This document shows, piece by piece, positions 9,094-17,848 of a stretch of 54,816 nucleotides of DNA; the stretch's first letter is position 1, and the number at the start of each line of letters is the position of its first letter. The notes under the pieces were generated by a model that searched no databases, was not told the DNA's origin, and saw only the letters and a program-made list of their open reading frames with translations. The position numbers were made by a program, and so were the translations under genes. The stretch covers positions 1 to 54,816 of the forward strand of contig NZ_JADCBG010000104.1 in assembly GCF_020253645.1 (NCBI RefSeq), in the 5' to 3' direction. The DNA comes from Phenylobacterium sp. (GTDB taxonomy: Bacteria > Pseudomonadota > Alphaproteobacteria > Caulobacterales > Caulobacteraceae).

Positions 9094-9695
9094 TGAAGGC
9101 CCTTCCCAATATCCTCTCGGTCGCCCGGATCCTGCTGACCCTCGCCATGTTCGCCGCCCTCGTGGCGGTCGGTGCTGGCCGTGATCCGGACGGGGGGCTG
9201 ATTCACTTCGCCTTCTGGGGCTTCGTGATCGCGGCCATCACCGACTTTCTCGATGGCTGGCTCGCCCGCCGGTATGACGCCGTGACGGTTTGGGGGACCA
9301 TCCTGGATCCGATCGGCGACAAGATTCTGGTCTGCGGCGCCATAGTGGGTCTGATGGCGGCCGGAGCTGGGCCAGCCTTCGCTGTTCCCGCCGGACTCAT
9401 CCTGTTCCGCGAGTTCGCCGTGAGCGCTTTGCGCGAGGTCGGAGCGGCCAGAGGGCTGAAGCTGCCCGTCACCGGACTCGCAAAGTGGAAGACCGCATTC
9501 CAGCTTTTCGCTCTGGCGGTGGTGATGGGCGCCGGTCTGGTCACGGGCTTCCCGGAGGTCCTTGCCCTCGGACTTGTCTGGCTTGCCGCGATCCTGACCC
9601 TCTGGACGGGGCTGGACTACCTGCTGAAGACTCGCCGCGGTCTCAGCGAGCCATCCCCCGGCGATCCGGGTGCTAGACTTCCAGATAAGGCGTGA
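9093..9695 (+). CDS. pgsA: CDP-diacylglycerol--glycerol-3-phosphate 3-phosphatidyltransferase
   Basis: PgsA makes phosphatidylglycerol phosphate from CDP-diacylglycerol and glycerol-3-phosphate at the inner membrane. The CDP-alcohol phosphotransferase signature D-x2-DG-x2-AR-x8-G-x3-D-x3-D is complete at ~51-73 (DFLDGWLARR.. GTILDPIGDK). Several hydrophobic helices span the rest of the 200 residues. The start is ATG 9093, one base inside the uvrC stop, with AAGGAG 5-6 bases upstream; a TTG three bases earlier is not needed. The uvrC-pgsA pairing is a common bacterial arrangement. Its 3' end overlaps the convergent Lrp-type gene by 23 bp. Confidence 0.95.
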   Translation: MKALPNILSVARILLTLAMFAALVAVGAGRDPDGGLIHFAFWGFVIAAITDFLDGWLARRYDAVTVWGTILDPIGDKILVCGAIVGLMAAGAGPAFAVPAGLILFREFAVSALREVGAARGLKLPVTGLAKWKTAFQLFALAVVMGAGLVTGFPEVLALGLVWLAAILTLWTGLDYLLKTRRGLSEPSPGDPGARLPDKA

Positions 9696-10164
9696 CGAGG
9701 CCCAGCGGCGCGGCGGTCGTATTCTTGACGGACCGGATCACGATCCGGCTCTCGATATTCGAGACCAGGCCCAGCGACAGGAGCCTGTCGCGCAGAAAGG
9801 CGTCAAAGGCCGGCATGTCGCGGGTCACGACGCGCAGCTCGTAGTCCGCGGCGCCTGTGACCGTGGCGCACTGCACCACCTCCGGCATGTCCGAGATCGC
9901 CCGGTCGAAGGCGTCCAGGTTATCCTTGGTCGGCAGGGCGAGCTTCACCGTGCAATAGACCTCGAACGACAGGCCCAGCTTTTCACGATCCAGGATCGTG
10001 ACCCGCTTCTGGATCACTCCGCTCTCCTCGAGCCGCTTGATCCGGCGCCAGCAGGGACTGGAAGAGAGGCCAACCCGGTCTGCGATCTCTGCAACAGACA
10101 GGGCGGCGTCAGCCTGGATCAGATCCAGGATCCGTGCATCGATGGCGTCCAGGGTTTCGGCCAC
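9673..10164 (-). CDS. Lrp/AsnC family transcriptional regulator
   Basis: A 163-residue DNA-binding regulator that senses amino acids or related ligands. The N-terminal helix-turn-helix (SVAEIADRVGLSSSPCWRRIKRL, here ~residues 23-45) and C-terminal RAM/AsnC ligand domain (~70-150, with the TGAADYELRV core) are both complete. Lrp-type proteins usually form dimers or octamers and often regulate a neighbouring amino-acid catabolic gene; the adjacent divergent FAD oxidoreductase gene is a candidate target. A strong dyad sits 31 bp upstream of the start and may be the autoregulatory operator. The last 23 bp are shared with pgsA on the opposite strand. Confidence 0.92.
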   Translation of the reverse strand: MAETLDAIDARILDLIQADAALSVAEIADRVGLSSSPCWRRIKRLEESGVIQKRVTILDREKLGLSFEVYCTVKLALPTKDNLDAFDRAISDMPEVVQCATVTGAADYELRVVTRDMPAFDAFLRDRLLSLGLVSNIESRIVIRSVKNTTAAPLGLVTPYLEV

Positions 10165-10194
10165 GCAGGCTCCTTGCAGGATTACGTCTCAGTA

Positions 10195-10213
10195 TCTCCT
10201 GTGCATGAGGAGA
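10195..10213. promoter_or_regulatory. inverted repeat, candidate Lrp-type operator
   Basis: A perfect 6-bp dyad, TCTCCT-N7-AGGAGA, lies in the 169-bp space between the Lrp-type gene (minus) and the FAD oxidoreductase gene (plus). Its position just upstream of the regulator start suits autoregulation. Binding is inferred only from symmetry and place. Confidence 0.4.
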
Positions 10214-10333
10214 CACGTCGCTTTCGCGCAGACTTTTGCCCGAAAAACGCTGTCTTGCGCAATACACTTCCTATGAGCTTCGAAGGAGAGGCGGCGGCTT
10301 GCTTTCCGCTCCCGGTCAGATAGGCCATGGGGC

Positions 10334-11446
10334 ATGGTCAGCTTTGATTTCGATGCGGCGGTGGTGGGTGCGGGCGCGGTAGGGCTTGCCTGTGGCTACG
10401 CCCTTGCGCGGCGCGGTCAGTCTGTCGTCGTCCTGGAGGCCGGGGCGCGCTTCGGCGAGGGCGTGTCCTCGAGAAACTCCGAGGTGATCCACGGCGGACT
10501 CTACTATCCGACCGGATCCCTGAAGGCGCGGCTCTGCGTGACCGGCCGCAGGGCGCTCTACGCCTTCCTTGAGGCCCATGATGTCGCCTTCAGACGGTGC
10601 GGCAAGCTCGTGGTATTCAACGGTCCGGAGGAACTGGCGCGCATGGACGGCCTGCTCGCCCAGGCCCGCACCAACGACGTGGAGGGGATCGCGCCCCTCA
10701 CAGCGGATCAGGCCCGGTCCCTCGAGCCTGAGCTCAGGTGCGACGCAGCCCTGATCTCCCCGGAAAGCGGGATTTTCGACAGCCATGGCTACATGCTCGC
10801 CCTGGTTGGAGAGATCGAGGCGCATGGAGGCGCCCTGGCCTTGTCGACTCCCTTCGAACGCGCCGAGGCTCTGCCCGGCGGGGGATGGTCCGTCCTCGCC
10901 GGGGGCGCTGACCCGACCCGGCTCTCCGCCAGGTGTCTGGTGACGGCCCCAGGTCTGGGAGCCCAGGCCGTCGCCGCCCTGATAGACGGCTTTCCCGCCG
11001 GGTCGATCCCGGCTGCGCATTTCGGCAAGGGCGTCTACTTCCGGCTCGCTGGCCGCGCGCCTTTTGATCGCCTGATCTATCCGCCCCCAATTCCCGGGGC
11101 CCTTGGGACACACTACCGCCGCGACCTGGGTGGGCAGGCCGTTTTCGGTCCCGACCTCGAGTTCGTACCCGCGCCTGACTATTCGGTAGATCCGGGTCGG
11201 GCGCGGGAGTTTGCGGCCTACATCCGCAAGTTCTGGCCGGGTCTGCCCGACGGGGCGCTGCAACCCGACTACGCCGGGGTCCGTCCCAAGCTGCATGGCC
11301 CGGGCGAGCCCCAGCCGGATTTCAGGATCGACGGGCCCGAGGCCCATGGCCTCGAAGGCCTTGTGGCGCTGTTCGGCATCGAGAGCCCCGGACTGACCAG
11401 TTCCCTCGCCATCGGCGAGGAAGTCGCCGGGCGGCTCGGCCTCTAG
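10334..11446 (+). CDS. FAD-dependent oxidoreductase, L-2-hydroxyglutarate oxidase-like
   Basis: A 370-residue flavoenzyme of the DAO superfamily. It opens with a Rossmann dinucleotide motif (VVGAGAVGLACGYALARRG, residues ~9-27) and an acidic residue ending the second strand (LEAG). The SSRNSEVIHGGLYYP block (~46-60) is characteristic of the L-2-hydroxyglutarate dehydrogenase/oxidase branch (LhgO/L2HGDH), as is the late RPKLHGPGE and GLEGLVALFGIESPGLTSS segment. It most likely oxidises L-2-hydroxyglutarate or a related 2-hydroxy acid and passes electrons to oxygen or quinone. ATG 10334 is the only sensible start. It shares a CTAG with the convergent thioredoxin-like gene, so the two stops overlap. 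Confidence 0.85.
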   Translation: MVSFDFDAAVVGAGAVGLACGYALARRGQSVVVLEAGARFGEGVSSRNSEVIHGGLYYPTGSLKARLCVTGRRALYAFLEAHDVAFRRCGKLVVFNGPEELARMDGLLAQARTNDVEGIAPLTADQARSLEPELRCDAALISPESGIFDSHGYMLALVGEIEAHGGALALSTPFERAEALPGGGWSVLAGGADPTRLSARCLVTAPGLGAQAVAALIDGFPAGSIPAAHFGKGVYFRLAGRAPFDRLIYPPPIPGALGTHYRRDLGGQAVFGPDLEFVPAPDYSVDPGRAREFAAYIRKFWPGLPDGALQPDYAGVRPKLHGPGEPQPDFRIDGPEAHGLEGLVALFGIESPGLTSSLAIGEEVAGRLGL

Positions 11447-11958
11447 GCCGCCCAGCCGGCGATCCAGTCCGCCAGGGCCTGAGGCGACATGCCGCGTGCA
11501 TTGGAGAGCGCAGAGAAGTTGTTTGGATTCAGGAGCTTGTCCGTCCGCGCATCGATCACCAACAAGGCGGGGACCCCAGGAAGGCGGCCGGTGATCCCGT
11601 ACCGGGCTGGGATCTGCAGGTTGCGGTCGAAGCGGCCGACATCAACCATCACCGTCACGAAGTAGGCGTTGAGGAACCGGTCGAGTTCAGGAAGCGCCAT
11701 GGTTCCCGCCAGAATCCGGCAATCCGGACACCAGTTCCCGCCCAGGTCGATCAGCAGGCGCTTGCCTTCGCGGCGGGCCTTGCGGCGTGCGGCGTCCACG
11801 GCGGCGGTGGCGTCCGCGCCCTCGTCGTACGGGAGCGGCAGGGGCGTCTTCAGCTCCGCAAAACTGCGGATCGAGAGGCGTGGGGCCGGCCGGGCCGCTA
11901 GGGCGGGGCCGGCGGTGAAGAGGGCGAGGGGCAGGGTCAGAAGGCTTCGGCGTTTCAT
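11443..11958 (-). CDS. exported thioredoxin-fold protein, CPDC active site
   Basis: A 171-residue protein with an N-terminal signal peptide ([22 protein letters not shown], cleavage expected after ALA at ~21) and a thioredoxin fold. The active site is GNWCPDC (~73-79), followed by a VMVDVGRFD strand and the cis-proline region GVPALLV. It is likely a periplasmic thiol-disulfide reductase or a DsbD-gamma-like protein; partners are not visible here. The start overlaps the kinase gene stop by ATGA, so it is the last gene of the pdxH - kinase - thioredoxin set. Its own stop overlaps that of the convergent oxidoreductase. Confidence 0.88.
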   Translation of the reverse strand: MKRRSLLTLPLALFTAGPALAARPAPRLSIRSFAELKTPLPLPYDEGADATAAVDAARRKARREGKRLLIDLGGNWCPDCRILAGTMALPELDRFLNAYFVTVMVDVGRFDRNLQIPARYGITGRLPGVPALLVIDARTDKLLNPNNFSALSNARGMSPQALADWIAGWAA

Positions 11959-13457
11959 GGGCGGTCTCCAGGCGGGCTCCCCAGACGGGCGAGGGCCTGT
12001 CCGGGGAGATCAGGATGGGGAGGAAGGCGGGTCCAGGCAACCGGCCCGGCGTCCCGCCCCAGCTGGGCGGTCAGGGTCTCCGGGGTGGCGTCGGAGGCGT
12101 CGCCCTCGCGGCGGGTGAGACGGTCCCGCAGGACGTCCTCTGGCGCCTCGAGCCACAGCCCCTCGAGGGCGAGGCCCAGCCGGGTGGCCAGGGTTCCGGC
12201 CTCAGACCGCCGACCGGCCTCCAGGAATGTTGCATCGAGGATCACGCTCCGCCCGGCGGCGACCAGCTCTGAGGCCTCGGCGAAGAGGGTGGCGTAGACC
12301 CGATCGGTCATCTCGGGATCGTAAGCGGACGCCGGCGCCCGCTCAGAAGGCCGCAGGCCGGCAAGGCGCTTTCGGACTTCATCGGAGCGCAGCACCACAG
12401 CCCCGGGCGAGGCGCCGAGGAAAGGGGCGATGGCGCGGGCGAGGGTGGTCTTTCCAGTCCCCGAGACGCCGCCGACCGCGACCAGCCGGGCCGGAGCCGG
12501 AGAGAGGTGTCGAAGGGCGGCGTTCAGGTAGTCGCGGCCCGTGGCGTCATGCCCGGAATTCGCCTCCACGTGCGCCCTCACGACCGCCCGTACCGAGAGC
12601 ATCAGGGGAAGGGCGGCAAGGCCCAGGTGCAGGCCGGCGGACTCCCTGCGAGCGGATTCGTCCAGCCAGGCGTCGAGCACCCGGCAGGCGGCGTCACGCC
12701 GGTTCCGGAAGTCCAGGTCCATCAGCAGGAAGGCGAGGTCGTACTGGATGTCGATGTCCGAAAGCCGGTCGTTGAACTCGATGCAGTCGAAAAGGACCGG
12801 GCGTCCGCCCTCCAGGAGGATGTTCCCGAGGTGGAGGTCGGCGTGGCAACGGCGCGTGAACCCTGCGCCACGCCGGGCCTCAAGAAGGGGCGTCGCGGCG
12901 GCGAAGGCTGCGGCGGTCCCTGCGATGACCCTCTCCACCGCCTCGCGGCCAAGTCGATCGGCAAGCCCCGTCAGCAGGCGGGCGTTGGAGTCGACAGTGT
13001 AGCCAAGGCCCGCGGCGCCGCCTCCTTCGGGACGCAGGGGCGCCGATGCATGGAGCCGGGCGATCTCGCGACCGAGGGCTTCCGCCAGGACCCCGTCCAC
13101 CGCCTGTGGTTTGGCCGAGAGCACGGCGTCCTCGTCGAACCGCCGCATCTCGACGGCGTAGTCGACCGTCTCGCCGGGACCGTCGAGCTCCAGGCCAGCG
13201 GCCGAGCGGGTGACGGCGTGGACCCGCCTGTAGATGTCAGGGGCGGCGGATAGGTTGAAGGCGATCTCCCGCTCGGCGGCCTCGCGCCTCTGCTCCAGGG
13301 TGGTGAAGTCCACATAGCCGAGGTCGACCGGGCGCTTGACCTTCCAGGCTGTGTCGCCGGCGAGGTAGATGCGGTTGCAGGCTGTCTCGATCCGCCGGCC
13401 TCCAAGGGCGGAGAAAAAGGCGTCGACCGCGGATTCGTCCGGCGAAGCGGAGCTCAC
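11955..13457 (-). CDS. two-domain kinase: aminoglycoside-phosphotransferase-like domain fused to P-loop kinase
   Basis: A 500-residue cytoplasmic protein of the COG0645/COG2187 fusion type. Residues ~30-300 form an APH-like kinase with the catalytic loop HADLHLGN (205-212) and a metal-binding D in VLFDCIEF. Residues ~320-490 form a P-loop kinase with Walker [11 protein letters not shown] (329-338). The family is widespread and of unproven function; the C-terminal half resembles gluconate/zeta-toxin-like small-molecule kinases. Translation starts at GTG 13457, which overlaps the pdxH stop as GTGA, and the stop overlaps the thioredoxin start as ATGA, so all three genes are coupled. Nothing is missing from either domain. 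Confidence 0.85.
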   Translation of the reverse strand: MSSASPDESAVDAFFSALGGRRIETACNRIYLAGDTAWKVKRPVDLGYVDFTTLEQRREAAEREIAFNLSAAPDIYRRVHAVTRSAAGLELDGPGETVDYAVEMRRFDEDAVLSAKPQAVDGVLAEALGREIARLHASAPLRPEGGGAAGLGYTVDSNARLLTGLADRLGREAVERVIAGTAAAFAAATPLLEARRGAGFTRRCHADLHLGNILLEGGRPVLFDCIEFNDRLSDIDIQYDLAFLLMDLDFRNRRDAACRVLDAWLDESARRESAGLHLGLAALPLMLSVRAVVRAHVEANSGHDATGRDYLNAALRHLSPAPARLVAVGGVSGTGKTTLARAIAPFLGASPGAVVLRSDEVRKRLAGLRPSERAPASAYDPEMTDRVYATLFAEASELVAAGRSVILDATFLEAGRRSEAGTLATRLGLALEGLWLEAPEDVLRDRLTRREGDASDATPETLTAQLGRDAGPVAWTRLPPHPDLPGQALARLGSPPGDRP

Positions 13458-14116
13458 GGATAGAGCCGACTCGTGGTCCAGCCGGCGGGAGTGGCGTCGA
13501 AGACAAGCCGTTCGTGGAGACGGAAGGGCCGGTCGCGCCAGAACTCGATATGCAAGGGGGTCAGCCGGAAGCCTGACCAGTGCGGAGGCCGGGGCGCCTT
13601 GCCCAGGCCGAACTTCAGTCCGTAGGCGGCGATGGCCTTCTCGAAGGCGAGGCGGTCGGGCAGGGGGCGAGACTGCTCAGAAGCCCAGGCGCCCAGCTGG
13701 GCGGGTCGCGCCCGGGTGGCCCAGTAGGCGTCGGCCTCGGCGTCGCTGACTGGCGAAACCGTCCCCCGGACCCGGACCTGGCGACGAAGGGACTTCCAGT
13801 GAAACAGGAGGGCCGCCTTGCCGCTCGCCGCCAGCTGGCGGCCCTTGGCGCTGCCGAGGTTGGTGTAGAAGACAAAGCCATCCGCCCCCGCGTCCTTCAG
13901 GAGGACCATCCGCACATCGGGCAGCCCGTTCTCGTCCGCCGTGGCCAGAGCCATGGCGTTGGGATCGTTCACCTCTGACTTCACGGCCTCGGAGAGCCAT
14001 TCTGCAAACAGGGCGATCGGGTCGTCGGCCGTAAGGGGCGGCAGGTCCGCGGCGGCGACACCCTTGAGGTACTCGTCCTCTGTGGGGGAGGGGGGAATGG
14101 GAGGCTTCTTGATCAT
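13454..14116 (-). CDS. pdxH: pyridoxamine 5'-phosphate oxidase
   Basis: PdxH oxidises pyridoxine or pyridoxamine 5'-phosphate to pyridoxal 5'-phosphate with FMN and oxygen. The 220 residues carry the classic blocks: [56 protein letters not shown] (FMN and PLP contacts, cited here in pieces) and the C-terminal [18 protein letters not shown] with the final RLYP. I set the start at ATG 14116 (MIKKPPIPP); the frame is open 26 codons further up, but that part overlaps the divergent promoter and lacks similarity. Only 70 bp separate it from the divergent dienelactone hydrolase gene. Confidence 0.95.
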   Translation of the reverse strand: MIKKPPIPPSPTEDEYLKGVAAADLPPLTADDPIALFAEWLSEAVKSEVNDPNAMALATADENGLPDVRMVLLKDAGADGFVFYTNLGSAKGRQLAASGKAALLFHWKSLRRQVRVRGTVSPVSDAEADAYWATRARPAQLGAWASEQSRPLPDRLAFEKAIAAYGLKFGLGKAPRPPHWSGFRLTPLHIEFWRDRPFRLHERLVFDATPAGWTTSRLYP

Positions 14117-14186
14117 GCGCGCCCTATAGCGCAGGCCGGCCGCCGACGGTATGGCTAGCCGCACACGGGACGAAGGAGGGATCTCC

Positions 14187-14867
14187 ATGGCCACGCGCGG
14201 ACAGATGATCCGGATGACGATGAGCGACGGCGCCGAGATCGGCGTCTACCATGTCGAGCCGAGGGGACAGCGTCGTGGCGGCCTGGTGCTGATCCAGGAG
14301 ATTTTCGGCGTCACCGAGCACATCCGGGAGCAGTGCGACCTGTTCGCCGAGCACGGTTACGAGGTCCTCTCACCTGCGTTGTACGACCGCGAGGTCCCGG
14401 GCTTCGAGGCCAGCTACTCCGAGCAGGATATCCAGCGCGCCATCCAGGTCGCCCGTCAACTTCATGACTTCGAGGTCTCGCTCAAGGATGCGCAGACCTG
14501 CGTCGACGCCCTCAAGGACAAGGGACCGGTCTTCATGACGGGCTATTGCTACGGCGGATCGGTGACCTGGGCCATGGCCTGCCGTTCAAGGGATCTGTCG
14601 GCGGCCTCCGGCTACTACGGCTCGATGATCCCCGCGATGGCCGACCGCAAGCCCAACTGTCCGACCATCCTGCATTTTGGCGAGCACGATCACGGCATTC
14701 CGATGGAGGGCGTGCGCAAGGTGGCTGAGCTGCACCCCGAAGTGGCCGTCCATGTCTATGACGCCGGGCACGGCTTCCAGTCCGACCGCCGAAGCGATTA
14801 TCACGAGCCAAGTGCGAGCCTGGCCCGCGAGAGGACGCTTGCCCTTTTCTTCGCCAACGGCGGCTAG
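14187..14867 (+). CDS. dienelactone hydrolase family protein
   Basis: A 226-residue alpha/beta hydrolase of the dienelactone hydrolase (carboxymethylenebutenolidase) family. The triad is readable: nucleophile Cys121 in GYCYGG, Asp168 in GEHDHGIP and His195 in YDAGHGF. The early EIFGV motif with its conserved Glu is also present. The fold suggests hydrolysis of small lactones or esters; the exact substrate is unknown. ATG 14187 has a strong GAAGGAGGG ribosome binding site. The next gene, aroC, starts 11 bp after the stop, so the two are probably co-transcribed despite unrelated roles. Confidence 0.9.
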   Translation: MATRGQMIRMTMSDGAEIGVYHVEPRGQRRGGLVLIQEIFGVTEHIREQCDLFAEHGYEVLSPALYDREVPGFEASYSEQDIQRAIQVARQLHDFEVSLKDAQTCVDALKDKGPVFMTGYCYGGSVTWAMACRSRDLSAASGYYGSMIPAMADRKPNCPTILHFGEHDHGIPMEGVRKVAELHPEVAVHVYDAGHGFQSDRRSDYHEPSASLARERTLALFFANGG

Positions 14868-14877
14868 GCCGGGCGGA

Positions 14878-15966
14878 ATGTCGCACAACACCTTCGGACA
14901 CCTTTTCCGTGTGACGACCTGGGGCGAAAGCCATGGGCCAGCCCTGGGCTGCGTCGTTGACGGCTGCCCGCCCGGATTGCCGCTGACGACGCAGGACATC
15001 CAGGTCTTCCTCGACCAGAGGCGGCCGGGGCAGGGCAAGTTCGTGACCCAGCGCCAGGAGCCCGACGCCGTCCGGATCCTGTCGGGGGTTTTCGAGGATG
15101 AACGTACGGGCGGGCAGGTCACCACCGGAACGCCGATATCGCTGATGATCGAGAACGTCGACCAGCGTAGCCGGGACTATTCCGAGATCGCCCAGGCCTT
15201 CCGGCCAGGCCATGCCGACTATACCTACGCCGCCAAGTACGGGGTGCGCGACTACCGGGGCGGCGGGCGCTCGTCCGCGCGGGAGACTGCGGCCCGGGTA
15301 GCCGCTGGGGCTATAGCCCGCAGGGTCATTCCGGAGGTCGCGATCCGTGCGGCGGTTGTACAGATCGGCCCGCACGCCATCGACCGGTCGCGCTTCGACT
15401 GGGACCAGAGGACAGAGAACCCCTTCTGGGCGCCCGACGTCGGAATCGTCCCGGTCTGGGAAAAGCACCTGGAGACGGTGCGCAAGGCAGGCTCTTCCAC
15501 CGGCGCGGTCATCGAGGTGGAGGCGACTGGTGTCCCCGCTGGCTGGGGCGCGCCTCTTTACGGCAAGCTGGACGCTGAACTGGCCGCCGCCCTCATGTCC
15601 ATCAACGCCGCGAAGGGGGTGGAGATCGGCGACGGCTTCGCCGCTGCGGCGCTTTCCGGCGAGGAGAACGCCGACGAAATGCGCATGGGTCCGGAAGGTC
15701 CGGTCTTCCTGTCGAACCATGCCGGAGGAATCCTGGGCGGCGTCTCCAGCGGTCAGCCAGTCACGGCGAGGATCGCGTTCAAGCCGACATCCTCGATCCT
15801 CACCCTTCGCCGTTCAGTGAGCGAGGACGGGGAGGAGATCGATCTGCGCACCAAGGGCCGTCACGACCCCTGCGTGGGCATCCGCGCTGTGCCTGTTGTG
15901 GAGGCCATGACCGCCTGCGTCCTGGCCGATGCCTTCCTGAGGCACCGGGGGCAGACCGGCGGGTGA
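14878..15966 (+). CDS. aroC: chorismate synthase
   Basis: AroC converts 5-enolpyruvylshikimate 3-phosphate to chorismate with reduced FMN, the last step of the shikimate pathway. The 362 residues show the family signatures [11 protein letters not shown] (~9-19), the [16 protein letters not shown] block (~46-60), the [16 protein letters not shown] block (~125-140) and the C-terminal [17 protein letters not shown] block. The start is ATG 14878 (MSHNTFG), the family N-terminus; the frame upstream is open through dienelactone hydrolase by chance. The protein is complete, and key residues are conserved. Confidence 0.97.
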   Translation: MSHNTFGHLFRVTTWGESHGPALGCVVDGCPPGLPLTTQDIQVFLDQRRPGQGKFVTQRQEPDAVRILSGVFEDERTGGQVTTGTPISLMIENVDQRSRDYSEIAQAFRPGHADYTYAAKYGVRDYRGGGRSSARETAARVAAGAIARRVIPEVAIRAAVVQIGPHAIDRSRFDWDQRTENPFWAPDVGIVPVWEKHLETVRKAGSSTGAVIEVEATGVPAGWGAPLYGKLDAELAAALMSINAAKGVEIGDGFAAAALSGEENADEMRMGPEGPVFLSNHAGGILGGVSSGQPVTARIAFKPTSSILTLRRSVSEDGEEIDLRTKGRHDPCVGIRAVPVVEAMTACVLADAFLRHRGQTGG

Positions 15967-15989
15967 GGCGGGATCGGCGCGACCCGCCG

Positions 15990-17132
15990 TCACCAGGCCG
16001 CGCGGTAGAGGGCTTCCAGAGCCTCGGCATCCACGGGTCGCGGGTTTGACCGGTTCACGGGATCCGCCACGGCGTCCTCGACAAGCGTCCGGAGCAGGTC
16101 GTCCGCCCCGCCGAGCTCCCGGATCGATCTTGCGAGGCCGATCTCCTCGCGCAGCTTCAACACGGCGTCGACGGCATTGCTTCCGGATGCTGGCCGCCCG
16201 GGATCGAGGCACTCCGAGACGGCTGCATACTTCGCCTCCGCCACGGGCAGATTGTAGGCCATGACGTGCGGGAGCATGGTCGCAAGCGTCTGCCCGTGGG
16301 CGGCCGAGAGCCTCGCGGAGAGCGCATGCCCTGTTCCATGAGCCGATCCGAGACCCGCCACATTGAACGCAATGGCCGCCATGCTTGAGGCAAGAAGCAT
16401 CTGCGACCGGGCTTCCAGGTTCGACCCGTCTCGAACAACGGTGCGTGCGTTCGCATGGACGCTCCGGATGGCCTCAAGGGCGACGGCGTCCGAGTAGGGG
16501 GTGGATCGCAGGGACACCAGGGCCTCGATCGCATGCGTCAGGACATCGAAGGCGCAGGTCGCTGTCGGATAGGCCGGAAGCCCGAGGGTCAGCTTGGGGT
16601 CCAGAACGGCGAAGGCGGGCGTGATGCTGGGGTGCATCACATAGGTTTTCCTGCCCATTTGACTGTTGGTGATGACGCAGGCGCTGTTGGTTTCCGAACC
16701 GGTGCCTGCGGTGGTGGGGACTGCGATGACCGGAGCTCCGGGATTGGCCGGTGGCCCGGCCTGGAGGGCGGGGACGGTCTCTGCGTTCCTCGCCAGGAGG
16801 GCGATGGCCTTGCCGCAGTCCATCGAGGAACCACCTCCGAATGCGATCACGCCCGCCGATCCCAGCTTTCGGAGCCTCTCCGCCCCTGCTTCCACATTCC
16901 GGTCCGTGGGATTTGGCTCGACCCCGTCGAAGACGTCGACCTCGATGCCCGCCATCCGCAGGGCGTCGATGACGGGTTCAGCCAGTCCGGTCCTGCGAAG
17001 GGACTGGTCGGTCACGAACAAGACGGCCTTCAGTCCTAGGGACTTTACGTGGCCTCCCAGCTGGAGGCTCGTATCGTCGCCGAAGACGAGGGTGGGAAGA
17101 GGACGTACGATAAAGGACTGTCCTGAGAGCAT
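15990..17132 (-). CDS. iron-containing alcohol dehydrogenase
   Basis: A 380-residue group III (iron-type) alcohol dehydrogenase that oxidises alcohols or reduces aldehydes/ketones with NAD(P). The nucleotide-binding GGGSSMDCGK is at ~100-109, the PTTAGTGSE motif at ~141-149, and the metal ligands appear as D-x3-H in FDVLTHAIEAL (~196-201), H in GSAHGTGHALS (~264) and H in AHGQTL (~278). It resembles maleylacetate-reductase/AdhB-like members, so the substrate is uncertain. It is convergent with aroC (23 bp) and preceded on its strand by the small gene at 17153-17401, which is only 20 bp upstream and may be in the same transcript. Confidence 0.9.
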   Translation of the reverse strand: MLSGQSFIVRPLPTLVFGDDTSLQLGGHVKSLGLKAVLFVTDQSLRRTGLAEPVIDALRMAGIEVDVFDGVEPNPTDRNVEAGAERLRKLGSAGVIAFGGGSSMDCGKAIALLARNAETVPALQAGPPANPGAPVIAVPTTAGTGSETNSACVITNSQMGRKTYVMHPSITPAFAVLDPKLTLGLPAYPTATCAFDVLTHAIEALVSLRSTPYSDAVALEAIRSVHANARTVVRDGSNLEARSQMLLASSMAAIAFNVAGLGSAHGTGHALSARLSAAHGQTLATMLPHVMAYNLPVAEAKYAAVSECLDPGRPASGSNAVDAVLKLREEIGLARSIRELGGADDLLRTLVEDAVADPVNRSNPRPVDAEALEALYRAAW

Positions 17133-17152
17133 GGGGTTCCTGCTACGGAGTG

Positions 17153-17401
17153 TTAGGCGTCAAAGGTCTGTCGTGGCGAGGGCGGCCGCCCGATCTCCAA
17201 AAGGATCTGGTGGACAGCGTCCAGGATGGCCGACTGGGGAACCCATTCAGCCTGGGCCGCCGCAATTCCGGGGTCCAGCAGGCGCCGGGCGCGCTGAACA
17301 TCCTCTTCGTGGACCATCCTGAGGAGTTCCTGTCTCTCCTCATCGCTGAGGCTCTGCCGGATCGACACTGAAGCCCTCCCGAAGTCGAAGACGGCCGCCA
17401 A
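17153..17401 (-). CDS. small hypothetical protein
   Basis: An 82-residue protein I do not recognise. The amino-acid makeup is natural for this genome (charged helices, e.g. LSDEERQELLRMVHEEDVQ at ~18-36), unlike the Arg/Ser-rich overlapping frame at 17143-17424, which I treat as a shadow. It appears mostly helical and soluble. The first available start is TTG 17401, with a poor ribosome binding site; ATG at residue 29 is an alternative. It lies between the alcohol dehydrogenase and the Fur-like gene, and a Zur-like half-dyad with an embedded TATAAT sits immediately upstream (17422-17436), so it may belong to the metal regulon. Confidence 0.55.
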   Translation of the reverse strand: MAAVFDFGRASVSIRQSLSDEERQELLRMVHEEDVQRARRLLDPGIAAAQAEWVPQSAILDAVHQILLEIGRPPSPRQTFDA

Positions 17402-17421
17402 AAAGCCGCCGTCAAAAGTAA

Positions 17422-17436
17422 CATTATATCATAACA
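17422..17436 (-). promoter_or_regulatory. weak Zur-like dyad overlapping a -10 element
   Basis: On the minus strand this reads TGTTATGATATAATG. One half matches the palindrome at 19075-19089 (TGTTA); the other half is degenerate. A perfect -10 box TATAAT is embedded in it. It fills the 36-bp gap between the Fur-like gene and the small ORF, and could drive or repress the latter. Judged by resemblance only. Confidence 0.35.
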
Positions 17437-17437
17437 T

Positions 17438-17848
17438 TCATGATCCCAGAACGTCTACTCTCGATGTGCGACTGGCGGGCGTCCGCCAGCACACGGGCGC
17501 CGTCGTCAGGTCGGGCGTTGCGGTCTCGTGGACTTCGCTGCAGAGCAGGACGCCAGACTTCCTTGGTCGGGGAAACACCGCGACATAAGCCCGCAGCGGG
17601 CCCATCCAAATGATCTGCCCTGATGTCCTGAGAGACCTTAGGGCCCTTCGAAGGTCTGCCGTGCGCGGTCCTTCAGAGGCTACCGCCCCGATGCGGGCTT
17701 GAATCTGCGGTACAGTCAGGGGGACCCTTGCCGAGCGCAGCGCGCCAAGGACGACGGCCTTCAGTTCCGACTTCCCGAGGGGGTGCGCATCATGCGGGGG
17801 GCGGAGGCGCCCCTCGCAAGCCAAAGTGACCTTGAAGGGCTCGATCAT
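17438..17848 (-). CDS. divergent Fur/Zur-like winged-helix protein
   Basis: A 136-residue protein coupled to the COG0523 GTPase gene by an ATGA overlap, which fixes the start at ATG 17848 (MIEPFKV). Residues ~30-90 follow the Fur-family winged-helix layout: [21 protein letters not shown], then [19 protein letters not shown], ending in RAYV like the LNAYV of Zur proteins. The next stretch [11 protein letters not shown] sits where Fur proteins have FLICxxCxxV, but here only one Cys remains and the His-rich metal sites are not evident. I infer a degenerate Fur-like regulator that may not bind structural zinc, or a GTPase partner. A chance winged-helix of another family cannot be excluded. Confidence 0.55.
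   Translation of the reverse strand: MIEPFKVTLACEGRLRPPHDAHPLGKSELKAVVLGALRSARVPLTVPQIQARIGAVASEGPRTADLRRALRSLRTSGQIIWMGPLRAYVAVFPRPRKSGVLLCSEVHETATPDLTTAPVCWRTPASRTSRVDVLGS

Noticed and set aside
17143-17424. 93-residue ORF overlapping the small gene at 17153-17401.
   Set aside because: Arg/Ser/Pro-rich composition typical of a frame-shifted shadow; the other frame looks natural.
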